From positions 2,418,001-2,482,000 of the forward strand of contig NZ_CP048711.1 of NCBI RefSeq assembly GCF_010669285.1: 64,000 nucleotides of DNA, in the 5' to 3' direction. The notes under the pieces were generated by a model that saw nothing but the letters and a program-made list of their open reading frames with translations, did not search any database and was not told the origin of the DNA. Shown piece by piece: positions 36,181-44,589 of the stretch; position 1 is the first letter of the stretch; the number at the start of each line of letters is the position of its first letter. Both the position numbers and the translations under genes were made by a program. The DNA is from Kineobactrum salinum (GTDB taxonomy: Bacteria > Pseudomonadota > Gammaproteobacteria > Pseudomonadales > Halieaceae).

Positions 36181-37982
36181 GGCTGGTTGTGCTCCGGTGA
36201 GGAGTCGCTCAGCTCGGTCTGCTTGAGACGGCGGAATTCAAACTGGCTGAATGCAGCCGTCGCCGCGACCTGGCGTTGCAATTTCACCTTGAACTCCTCG
36301 CCGCCGCGTAGCAGCAGGATTTTCTGCCCTTCGCGGAAGCCGTTGCGCGGCGTGACGAGAGTCTGCAACTGCCCCACCAGACTGATCTCCGGCAGCAACA
36401 GTACGCGGATGGGCTCGGAGGCCACGCCGCCGGGTTGGAGAATGCAGGCACCGTAGGGGGTGGCGCGGGGGCTGAGCAGTTCAATACCCACCATGGTATG
36501 GGCGCCATCAAGCCGGCTGATCCAGCGGATGCTGGCGATAATCCAGTTGCTGTTGTCAGCTTCGCGCACACACAGTATGTCGCCGCTGTGGATCTTGCCC
36601 GGCAATGCGGTATCCCATTCCAGGCAGTATCCCCCCGGGCTGGCATTGACGGCCCGTACCTGAAACTGCGGGTGGCGCGCGCGGGCTGCGGCTTCCTCAT
36701 CCTCACTGGCCAATAGCGCCGCTTTGGATGTCGGATCGAATTCGATTTCCTGCGGTGCCGTAGTTGCGCTATCGGCGCTGTGCTCCTGCCTCTGGATACT
36801 GTCGTCGGTGTCGACCTCCTCCCAGGGGTCCGGCTGTTTGCGGGGGCGCAGAAAGGGGTTGTCCGGGATCCGTTCACTCACGGTGGGCTGATAATGGCTG
36901 CCGTACAGGACCTGCTTGAAGGTCTGTTCCCCAGCGGTGTAATAATGCGTACTGCTGAGTCCCAGCGCTACCTGCAGCTGCTGGTCGATGATGCTGCGAT
37001 TGAAGTTGCGCATGCTCACCGACGAGAGTGAGTCGATCACATGCTGCAGGACATTGCTGTGCAGAACAGTGTCCTTGTCAAAGACGATGCCCTGGCTGCC
37101 GTGCTTGCGGTCCGTGGCAGCCAGTTCCCGCAGCTGTTCCGTCAGGCCCGCGGTATCGATCACGCGCAGCTGCGCTGTTTCGGGCCAGCGCCTGGCGCTG
37201 CTGTAGGCCGGCGGTTGATCGCCCTCGATATCGACGGCGAACAGTCCGCTGGTGATGCTGTCGGGTTCCAGCGTGGCCAGTTCGCTCCATTGCTGCAAAC
37301 TGCGGACCAGGGCAGTCAGGTCACTCTGGCGCAACTGGTTGGGCTTGCAGCAGGCCAGCAGCAGCGGGATCAGATAGGTCGCAGTGATGGTGGTCCTGGC
37401 GGCGATGGCCGCATCCACCCGCAAGCGGGTGAGGTGTTGCCGTTCCGCCAGCATGTACAACTGGTGCAATCTCTGCCAGGCCGCATTGTCGCTGGGCTGA
37501 TGCAGCTGATAGGTCTGCACGATCCTGCAGGCAGTAAACCACAGTGCTCGCTGCACCGCTTCGCAAGTCAGCCGCGCCGGGTTCACATCCTGAATAACTT
37601 CGCGGTCGCGAATGGCATGGATGGCGACTACTGTGTAGCCGGTACTGGCACGCCCGTGAAGTTGATCCACCAGCTCTGCTATCTGCTGCGGCTCTGCCGG
37701 AAGTACCAGCGGCTGGTTGAGAAAGCGCCGGGACAGGGTGGCGACGGCAGCCTGCAACACCGGGCGCAGGACCTCGAGAATGGCGTAGCGCTGCGCCGCA
37801 GGCAGCACAATGCGGTTCAGCTGCTCGAGGGCTTCGCACAGCTGTTGCACGGTCTCGCGAGTCTTGATGACAGGCAGTTCACGTATCCAGGCCTCGGCGC
37901 CCTCCACCGTCAACGGGAACAGGCCGAACTGGTCCAGATCCTGGTGTGGAATCCTGAGCTTTAGCGGTGAAATGTCGCTCAT
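36144..37982 (-). CDS. Conserved protein with C-terminal PilZ-like domain
   Basis: A 612-residue cytosolic protein with no signal or membrane segment. The first 300 residues are helical, with no recognised family. The C-terminal part (about residues 425-540) looks like a PilZ barrel: FQVRAVNASPGGYCLEW carries the NxSxxG motif, followed by GDILCV, a Trp-rich strand, IRWISR and VGIELLSPRA. An upstream Arg (ARARHPQFQVR) could supply the PilZ RxxxR, but spacing is atypical, so c-di-GMP binding is only possible. A serB-linked gene of this size is known in pseudomonads as uncharacterised. It overlaps serB tail-to-tail and is divergent from efp. Confidence 0.65.
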   Translation of the reverse strand: MSDISPLKLRIPHQDLDQFGLFPLTVEGAEAWIRELPVIKTRETVQQLCEALEQLNRIVLPAAQRYAILEVLRPVLQAAVATLSRRFLNQPLVLPAEPQQIAELVDQLHGRASTGYTVVAIHAIRDREVIQDVNPARLTCEAVQRALWFTACRIVQTYQLHQPSDNAAWQRLHQLYMLAERQHLTRLRVDAAIAARTTITATYLIPLLLACCKPNQLRQSDLTALVRSLQQWSELATLEPDSITSGLFAVDIEGDQPPAYSSARRWPETAQLRVIDTAGLTEQLRELAATDRKHGSQGIVFDKDTVLHSNVLQHVIDSLSSVSMRNFNRSIIDQQLQVALGLSSTHYYTAGEQTFKQVLYGSHYQPTVSERIPDNPFLRPRKQPDPWEEVDTDDSIQRQEHSADSATTAPQEIEFDPTSKAALLASEDEEAAARARHPQFQVRAVNASPGGYCLEWDTALPGKIHSGDILCVREADNSNWIIASIRWISRLDGAHTMVGIELLSPRATPYGACILQPGGVASEPIRVLLLPEISLVGQLQTLVTPRNGFREGQKILLLRGGEEFKVKLQRQVAATAAFSQFEFRRLKQTELSDSSPEHNQPYLPFKSLWSDI

Positions 37983-38125
37983 TGGCCTGGGCCCTGCCTC
38001 CCCACAATCCAGCTTGATGTTTAGCGCAAGATTAGCCTATCTGGCGCGGTGATCGCCACTGTAATATCACCAGCAACGGGCGTATGATATCGCCCCTTGT
38101 TTATCAGCAGTGAAATCACGTTATT

Positions 38126-38698
38126 ATGGCGAATTTTTCCACCAACGAATTTCGTTCCGGCCTCAAGGTGATGCTGGACGGCGATCCCTGCAGCATCCTC
38201 GAGAACGAGTTTGTCAAGCCTGGCAAGGGCCAGGCGTTCAACCGGGTACGCCTGCGCAACCTGAAGACCGGTCGTGTCTGGGAACGGACTTTCAAGTCTG
38301 GTGAGACTCTGGAGGGCGCGGACGTCGTCGATCGCAGTATGGAGTATCTCTACAGCGATGGCGAATTCTGGTATTTCATGGAGCCGGACACTTTCGAGCA
38401 GCATCAGGCCGACGCCAAGGCGATGGGCGATTCCTACCTGTGGGTGAAGGAGCAGGACAGCTGTGAAGTCACGCTCTACAATGGCACGCCACTGTCGGTG
38501 GCGCCGGCCAATTTCGTGGAGCTGGAAATTGTCGAGACCGATCCGGGTCTGAAAGGCGATACCGCCCAGGGCGGCAGCAAGCCGGCCAGGTTGAGCACTG
38601 GTGCCGTGGTCAAGGTGCCCCTGTTCATCACCACTGGCGAAGTGGTGCGGGTGGATACCCGTACCGGCGAGTATCAGAACCGCGCCAGTAAATCCTGA
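38126..38698 (+). CDS. efp: Elongation factor P
   Basis: Relieves ribosome stalling at polyproline motifs. The 190-residue three-barrel protein has the modification loop KPGKGQAF with Lys34, the target of lysylation by EpmA, which is encoded next door. The C-terminal GEYQNRASK is standard. The start ATG at 38126 is the family start. A TATGAT at 38083-38088 could be the -10. The Lys34 type, rather than Arg32, agrees with the presence of epmA and not earP. Confidence 0.97.
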   Translation: MANFSTNEFRSGLKVMLDGDPCSILENEFVKPGKGQAFNRVRLRNLKTGRVWERTFKSGETLEGADVVDRSMEYLYSDGEFWYFMEPDTFEQHQADAKAMGDSYLWVKEQDSCEVTLYNGTPLSVAPANFVELEIVETDPGLKGDTAQGGSKPARLSTGAVVKVPLFITTGEVVRVDTRTGEYQNRASKS

Positions 38699-38785
38699 CT
38701 CATTGACGCGATGGTATCTGGCAACGGCTGGAGCAGGCGCGGCACGCGTCGCCCGGCTGACCCGCGGCGATGATATCCCGCAGTC

Positions 38786-39751
38786 ATGGCAGATAGCCCC
38801 TGGGAGCCTGGCACCAGTGTCCGGCTGCTGCGCGCGCGCGCAGCACTGCTGGCGGCGATAAGGCGTTTTTTTGCCAGCCGCGGAGTGCTGGAGGTAGAGA
38901 CGCCGCTGTTGTGCCGCCGGGGCATTACTGATCCGGCGATCGAGCCGCTGATGGTTACTGGTGGTGCATCGATTGGTGCGCAGCCACGCTATCTGCAGAC
39001 CTCGCCGGAATATGCGATGAAGCGTCTGCTGGCCGCCGGCAGCGGACCCATCTACCAGCTCGCCCGCGCCTTCCGCGACGGTGAGGCGGGTCGTCGCCAC
39101 AATCCCGAGTTCTCGCTGCTGGAGTGGTACCGTCCCGGCATGGATCACCATCAGTTGATGGCTGAGGTCGCCGAGCTGGTTTGCCACTGTCTCGGGTCCC
39201 GCCCATGGCAGGCGTTCAGTTACCGCGAGGTATTCCTGCAAAGTGTCGCCATCGATCCCTTCACTGCCTCCACCGCTGCGCTGCGCGAGATTGCCCGCGA
39301 CCGCTTTGACCTGGGTGCGCTGGAGGGCGGTCGAGACTTGTGGCTGGACGTCCTGCTGAGCCATGCGGTGGAGCCCTGGCTGGGCAGTCGCGGTCTGTGC
39401 TTCGTGTACGATTATCCGGCCAGCCAGGCGGCGCTGGCGCGTACCGCGCTGCGCGACGGGATTGAAGTCGCCGAGCGCTTTGAGCTGTACGTGGACGGCG
39501 TGGAGCTGGCCAACGGCTACCATGAACTCACTGATCCCGCGGAGCAGCGCCGCCGCTTTGAGCGGGACAACCAGGTGCGGCAGCGGCGCGGGGCAGCGCC
39601 GAGGCCAATCGACGAGCGCCTGCTGGCGGCGCTCGCCGTGGGCCTGCCGGACTGTGCCGGAGTGGCCCTGGGGGTGGACAGGCTGCTGATGCTGGCCAGT
39701 GGCGAATCAGATATCCGGCGCGTACTCGGCTTCGCCTGGGACCGCTGCTGA
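38786..39751 (+). CDS. epmA: EF-P-(R)-beta-lysine ligase
   Basis: A truncated lysyl-tRNA-synthetase paralogue that attaches beta-lysine to Lys34 of EF-P. The 321-residue protein has only the class II catalytic domain, without an anticodon-binding domain. Motif 2 is FRDGEAGRRHNPEFSLLEWY and motif 3 GVALGVDRLLML. It lies 87 bases after efp on the same strand. No epmB (lysine 2,3-aminomutase) gene is within the window. Confidence 0.95.
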   Translation: MADSPWEPGTSVRLLRARAALLAAIRRFFASRGVLEVETPLLCRRGITDPAIEPLMVTGGASIGAQPRYLQTSPEYAMKRLLAAGSGPIYQLARAFRDGEAGRRHNPEFSLLEWYRPGMDHHQLMAEVAELVCHCLGSRPWQAFSYREVFLQSVAIDPFTASTAALREIARDRFDLGALEGGRDLWLDVLLSHAVEPWLGSRGLCFVYDYPASQAALARTALRDGIEVAERFELYVDGVELANGYHELTDPAEQRRRFERDNQVRQRRGAAPRPIDERLLAALAVGLPDCAGVALGVDRLLMLASGESDIRRVLGFAWDRC

Positions 39752-39786
39752 GACAGCCAGTTTTGGCAGAGTGCGGATCAACGCAG

Positions 39787-40260
39787 TCAGTCCGACCGTG
39801 CCCGCGTCTTCGGCGTATTGCGCACGGCCGGGCCATAGCCGTCGATGAAAGCCTGAGGCATGCGTCGTGGGCGGCCGCTGCTGATCTCGATGCAGACGAA
39901 GTACATCAGGCCCCGCAATACCGTGGCCCCGTCGGCGGCACGCAGGATCTGGAAGCGGCGCTGCATTGTCAGCCTGCGGTCCCAGGCCTCGATCCATGTG
40001 CCTGCCACCAGCTCGTCGCCCGCGCGCGAGGCCTGCAGGTAGTCGAATTCACTGCGGGTGATCGCCATCGCCCGGTCGAGGGCCCGGTAGCTGTCCAGGT
40101 CCAGTCCCAGGGCCACGGAATGGGCCCAGGCAACCTGCTCGCACCACTTGACGTACACCGTATTGTTGGTGTGCTGCAGACCGTCGATATCCTCCGGGCT
40201 GACCCGGGTGGCCAGTGTGAAGGGCTGAGGGTAGTCCCACAGGTCGTCTGCGGTGTTCAC
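39787..40260 (-). CDS. Acyl-CoA thioesterase, 4HBT hotdog family
   Basis: A 157-residue hotdog-fold protein with the 4HBT active-site segment VSPEDIDGLQHTNNTVYVKW (Asp, His, Asn) near the N-terminus. It should hydrolyse an acyl-CoA or acyl-ACP; the substrate is unknown. The GTG start at 40260 overlaps the stop of the nhaC gene (GTGA), so the two are translationally coupled. The longer upstream frame runs into nhaC and is rejected. Confidence 0.88.
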   Translation of the reverse strand: MNTADDLWDYPQPFTLATRVSPEDIDGLQHTNNTVYVKWCEQVAWAHSVALGLDLDSYRALDRAMAITRSEFDYLQASRAGDELVAGTWIEAWDRRLTMQRRFQILRAADGATVLRGLMYFVCIEISSGRPRRMPQAFIDGYGPAVRNTPKTRARSD

Positions 40261-41735
40261 CGGGCGGGCTCCGCCACGGCAGTTTCCGGTTCCAGCGGCT
40301 TCTGGGCGAAATGGAACAGCGCGTAGAGCACCGCCAGCACCGGGCAGGCCAGATTGAAAAACGCGAAGGGTGCGTAGCTGAATGTGGCGATACCCAGAGT
40401 CGCGGACATGTAGGCGCCGCAGGTATTCCACGGGATCAGTGCCGAGGTCAGGGTAGCCGAATCTTCCAGCGTGCGGGACAGGTTGAGCCCCGACAGGCCG
40501 CGGCGCCGGTACTCGTCGCGGAACATCCGTCCCGGCAGGGCCACGGCAATGAACTGGTCCGCCGCCAGCATGTTGGTGGCGATACAGGTACCGACGGTAG
40601 CGCCGACCAGGCCGGCGGCGCTGTGTACCCTGCGCATTACCATCTGCAACAGGTGGTCCAGGATCCCGGTACGTTCCAGCACGCCACCAAAGCCCAGTGC
40701 GCAGATGATCAACCAGACGGTATTGAGCATGCTGCTCATACCGCCCTTGCTGAGCAGGTCGTCGAGAAAGACATTGCCGCTGGTGGCGGTGTAGCCGTCG
40801 AACAGGCTGATCCAGACACCCTTGAGCAACACAAATGGCCGGGCCAGGTCGCCGACTTCGCCGGCGAGCTCACCAACTGATTCAGGCTGGAACAGCAGCG
40901 CGAAAACCGCGCCGATCAGGGCGCTGACGACGACGGCGGGAAAGGCGGGAAAGCGCTTGTAGATCAGGCCCAGCATCAGCAACAGCGGCAACAGCAGATG
41001 CAGGCCGATATTGAATTCCTGCTTCAGGCTGCGCTGCAGGACATCGATCTGTTCCGGGGTTGCCGCTGCGCCGCCGCCGATCAGCAGGAACAACAGCAGC
41101 GCCAGGCTGAAGCCGGGCACCGTCGTCCACAGCATGTGGCGGATGTGGTCGAACAGATCGACCCCCGTGGCCGCCGCGGCCAGATTGGTGGTGTCCGACA
41201 TGGGTGAAAGCTTGTCGCCGAAGTAGGCACCCGATACGATCGCTCCCGCGGTGATGGCCGGGGACAGGTCAAAACTGCCGGCGATCCCCATCAGGCCGAT
41301 GCCCAGCGTACCGGCCACAGTCCAGGAGCTGCCGATGCTGATCGCGACAATCGCACAGATAACGGCGCAGGCAGCGTAGAAGATATTCGGATTCAGGACC
41401 TGGACCCCGTAGTAGATCATGGTCGGCACCGTGCCGGCCAGAATCCAGGTGCCGATCAGCATGCCCACCGCCAACAGGATCAGTGTTGGACCCAGGCCCA
41501 TGCTGATACCGTTGATGAGACCTTCTTGCGCAGCGTTCCAGGACAGGCCGATGCGCTTGCCCACCAGCGCGGCCACACAGGAGGCCAGGATCAATGCAAT
41601 CTGGTTGGCGCCGTAGGAGGAATCGGCGCCAAACAGATAAACCGATGTGGCGAGCAGTAGAGTCAGAAAAATCACTGGCGTCAGCGCCAGTGCGGTAGTC
41701 AGCTGGGGGGTGGTGGCAGGTGGCGGAACGCTCAA
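40257..41735 (-). CDS. nhaC: NhaC-type Na+/H+ antiporter
   Basis: An integral membrane protein of about 492 residues with about 11-12 helices and NhaC family motifs (GISMGLGPTLILLAVGMLIGTW, GAYFGDKLSPMSDTTNLA, CIATNMLAADQF). It probably exchanges Na+ for H+ and may help pH and salt homeostasis. I chose TTG 41735, preceded by CAGGAG, because the upstream frame (to 42026) contains no helix or plausible N-terminus. The 269 bases to the divergent transporter gene show no riboswitch or repeat I can identify. Confidence 0.9.
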   Translation of the reverse strand: MSVPPPATTPQLTTALALTPVIFLTLLLATSVYLFGADSSYGANQIALILASCVAALVGKRIGLSWNAAQEGLINGISMGLGPTLILLAVGMLIGTWILAGTVPTMIYYGVQVLNPNIFYAACAVICAIVAISIGSSWTVAGTLGIGLMGIAGSFDLSPAITAGAIVSGAYFGDKLSPMSDTTNLAAAATGVDLFDHIRHMLWTTVPGFSLALLLFLLIGGGAAATPEQIDVLQRSLKQEFNIGLHLLLPLLLMLGLIYKRFPAFPAVVVSALIGAVFALLFQPESVGELAGEVGDLARPFVLLKGVWISLFDGYTATSGNVFLDDLLSKGGMSSMLNTVWLIICALGFGGVLERTGILDHLLQMVMRRVHSAAGLVGATVGTCIATNMLAADQFIAVALPGRMFRDEYRRRGLSGLNLSRTLEDSATLTSALIPWNTCGAYMSATLGIATFSYAPFAFFNLACPVLAVLYALFHFAQKPLEPETAVAEPAR

Positions 41736-42004
41736 GGGCCGTTGCTCCTGGCAGTGGGCGGGCAGTCCGCCGATGATCTGGATCGGGGTGCAGAATGCCC
41801 TAAAATGACGATGGGGTACAGTCACTGGCGCTGTGGGACATTGCAATATCTGACAGCAGACGGAATGATCCCGTACACTCGCAGGGGCACGAATACGTCT
41901 TGGAAACTGATGGAATGTAACGCAATCGGCAGACCTGTGGCGACGGACGAAAGCGTCTGTCGTGATTTCCCCCCGGGCATGCGATCCGGCGGGAGCGACA
42001 GCCT

Positions 42005-42901
42005 GTGAGTAATGATCGGCGGGCACTGCTACTGGGGTTGAGCGCGGTGCTGCTCTGGTCCACCGCGGCCACTGCCTTCAAACTGGCACTGCGGGAACTG
42101 GATGTATTCCAGCTGCTGGCCTGGTCGGTCAGCGCCTCCGCGGTCGCGATGTTGCTGCTCGTACACTGGCAGGGCAAGGGCGCCCTGCTGGGCGCCTGTC
42201 TGCGGGAATCCCCGGGCTATTTCGTGCTGATGAGCGCGCTCAACCCGCTGCTGTACTACCTGGTGCTGTTGACCGCCTACGACCTGCTGCCGGCGCAGCA
42301 GGCGCAACCGATCAACTACACCTGGGCGATCACGCTGGCACTGCTGGCGGTACCGCTGCTGGGACAGAAACTCGGCCGCCGCGACCTGCTGGCGGCAGCG
42401 CTGGGCTATGGCGGCGTGGTGATCATCGCCACCGAGGGACGGCCGCTGGCGATGGCCTTCACCAGTCTGGCCGGGGTGGCACTGGCCCTGCTCAGCACCC
42501 TGATCTGGGCGCTGTACTGGATTGCCAATACCCGCAACCGGCGCGACCCGCTGGTCAGCCTGAGCCTGAATTTTGCGCTGGCGACACCCGCGGCCTGGCT
42601 GTTGTGCGCGCTGTTTTCCTCCATTGAGGTCAGCGGCTGGCGCGGGCCGGCCGCCGCGCTCTATGTGGGCCTGTTTGAAATGGGCATTACATTTGTCCTC
42701 TGGTCCACCGCGTTGCGGCTGGCCAGTACCGTCGCCCGGGTCGGCAACCTGATCTTTCTGTCGCCGCTGTTTTCCCTGGTGTTCATTGCCACGATACTGG
42801 GCGAAACCATTCATCCGGCGACGCTGGTGGGGTTGGCGCTGATCATTCCCGGCGTACTGCTGCAACAGGCCGGCCCGTCCCGCGCACCAGCCCCGACTTG
42901 A
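42005..42901 (+). CDS. EamA/DMT-family transporter
   Basis: A 298-residue membrane protein with ten predicted helices in two EamA repeats (about residues 8-140 and 155-290), like RhaT/YdcZ-type drug/metabolite exporters. The substrate cannot be told. It starts with GTG at 42005, with GGGAG at 41991-41995. The stop overlaps the start region of the FAN1-like nuclease gene (TGATG), suggesting one transcript, although a functional link is not obvious. Confidence 0.88.
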   Translation: MSNDRRALLLGLSAVLLWSTAATAFKLALRELDVFQLLAWSVSASAVAMLLLVHWQGKGALLGACLRESPGYFVLMSALNPLLYYLVLLTAYDLLPAQQAQPINYTWAITLALLAVPLLGQKLGRRDLLAAALGYGGVVIIATEGRPLAMAFTSLAGVALALLSTLIWALYWIANTRNRRDPLVSLSLNFALATPAAWLLCALFSSIEVSGWRGPAAALYVGLFEMGITFVLWSTALRLASTVARVGNLIFLSPLFSLVFIATILGETIHPATLVGLALIIPGVLLQQAGPSRAPAPT

Positions 42902-44589
42902 TGCCCGCCATGGCTGATACGCTGCGAGAGCAAGCCCCACCCTTGTTGGCACCGTTTTACTACCGGGACAACTTCCAGCGCCTCTGCGATACCGTGGAGA
43001 GCCGCTATCAGGATTTGCTCAGCGCTGCCGAACGGGACGTTCTGCGCCGCTGGCGCGGTCTGCCGTTGCCCGCGCAATGCCTGTATGTACGGCTGGTGTC
43101 CCGGGTCGGCCCCTGGTTTCGCGACGACAAACTGGCCTACCCGGAACTCGGGGATATTGGCGCGGCGCTGGCGGCGCTGGATGCGGCGGGCCTGTTGCTG
43201 CGCACGGCTGATCCGGGTTGGCCGGAGTTGGAGCGTCTGTTCACGCTGGCCGAATGGCGCCGCGCCTTCGCGGCCGAGCTGAATACGGCGCCGGGGCAAG
43301 GCAAGGCGGAGCTGCTGGCTGCGGCGGCTGCACTGGACTGGTCGCCCGCGCGGTATGCCGACTGCCTGCTGGCCAGCACCGGCGGCGCGCTGGTGGCCCC
43401 GGCCGAACTGGAGGTGGTGGAGCTGCTGCAACTGCTGTTCTTCGGCAACCGGCGCCAGGGTCTTACCGATTTTGTTCTCAGCGACCTGGGCATTGCCAAT
43501 TACTATCCCTATGCGCTGGATCGCGAGCAGCGTCTGTTCAGTTGCCGCGAGGCGGTGGCGGAGTACCAGGGCTGGAGCCAGTTGGCGGACGATTACTGGA
43601 TCCTGCGGGAGGCGGAGGACAGTGAGGGCCTGCGGGCGCTGGCCGATTTGCTGCTGGTCTCACCGCTGCAATACGACACCAGCGCCCAGCGCTACTGGAA
43701 ACTGTGCAACCGGCTGGCCCGGGAGCTGGAGCGGCAGGGAGAGTTGCCGCTGGCCGGCGAGCTGTATGCCCGCAGCGAACTGCATCCGGCTCGCGAACGG
43801 CTGGCGCGGGTGCTGGAGGCCGCGGGAGACTGGGCCGCCGCCCGCGACCAGTGCCAACTGATACTTGCCGGGCCGTGGTGTGAGGAGGAGTACGAGGCGG
43901 CGGCGCGAATCCTGCCCCGCGTCTGCCGGCGCCTGGGTGAGTCCGTGCCGGCCCGTCGCCGCGACACCTTTACGACGCTGCAGTTGCAACTGCCGCGCAG
44001 CGACGAAGCGGTGGAACTCGCGGTCGCCCACTACCTGGCACCGCATTGGCAGGCGGTACACTACGTGGAAAACAGCCTGATGAACAGCCTGTTTGGCCTC
44101 GCCTTCTGGGAGCAGATTTTCGCGCCGGTGCCGGGCGCCTTCCACCATGCCTTTCAGAGTGCACCGGCGGATATGTACCAACAGGGTTTCCGGACTCGCC
44201 GCGAGGAAATGCTGGCCCGGCGGCTGGCACAGTTGCGCAACGGGCCGCTGCTGCCGGAGCTGCTGGCGGCCTGCCGCCGCTACCGCGGCTACGATTGCCG
44301 CTGGGTCGACTGGCGCTTGCTCGATGAAACCCTGCTGTGGCAGTTGCTGTGCTGTATCCCTGCGCCGCAGTTACTGGCTGTCTGGGAGCGCATGCTGTTT
44401 GATCCGGGAGAAAACCGGCGCGGCTTTCCCGACCTGATCGCGCTGGGCGAGCGCGAAGGGGACTACTGCCTGATCGAGGTCAAGGGTCCCGGCGACCAGT
44501 TGCAGGACAGCCAGCGGCGCTGGTTGCGCTTTTTCGCCGACCAGGGTATTCCGGCGCAGGTGGCGCGCGTGGTCTGGTGCGATGACTGA
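42901..44589 (+). CDS. FAN1-type VRR-NUC nuclease
   Basis: A structure-specific nuclease of about 562 residues, matching the bacterial FAN1 homologue size. The N-terminal part (FYYRDNFQRLCDTVESRYQDLL...) corresponds to the FAN1 SAP/HTH region, the middle is a helical repeat, and the C-terminal VRR-NUC domain shows GFPDLIALGEREGDYCLIEVKGPGDQLQDSQ with catalytic Asp, Glu and Lys (EVK). It should cut 5' flaps and unhook interstrand cross-links. The start is ATG 42901 (TTG 42898 is also in frame). Its last 8 bases overlap the helicase gene, so the two act as a pair. Confidence 0.9.
   Translation: MPAMADTLREQAPPLLAPFYYRDNFQRLCDTVESRYQDLLSAAERDVLRRWRGLPLPAQCLYVRLVSRVGPWFRDDKLAYPELGDIGAALAALDAAGLLLRTADPGWPELERLFTLAEWRRAFAAELNTAPGQGKAELLAAAAALDWSPARYADCLLASTGGALVAPAELEVVELLQLLFFGNRRQGLTDFVLSDLGIANYYPYALDREQRLFSCREAVAEYQGWSQLADDYWILREAEDSEGLRALADLLLVSPLQYDTSAQRYWKLCNRLARELERQGELPLAGELYARSELHPARERLARVLEAAGDWAAARDQCQLILAGPWCEEEYEAAARILPRVCRRLGESVPARRRDTFTTLQLQLPRSDEAVELAVAHYLAPHWQAVHYVENSLMNSLFGLAFWEQIFAPVPGAFHHAFQSAPADMYQQGFRTRREEMLARRLAQLRNGPLLPELLAACRRYRGYDCRWVDWRLLDETLLWQLLCCIPAPQLLAVWERMLFDPGENRRGFPDLIALGEREGDYCLIEVKGPGDQLQDSQRRWLRFFADQGIPAQVARVVWCDD

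Noticed and set aside
41736-42004. Possible riboswitch in the nhaC leader
   Set aside because: No conserved aptamer motif or expression-platform hairpin was recognisable.
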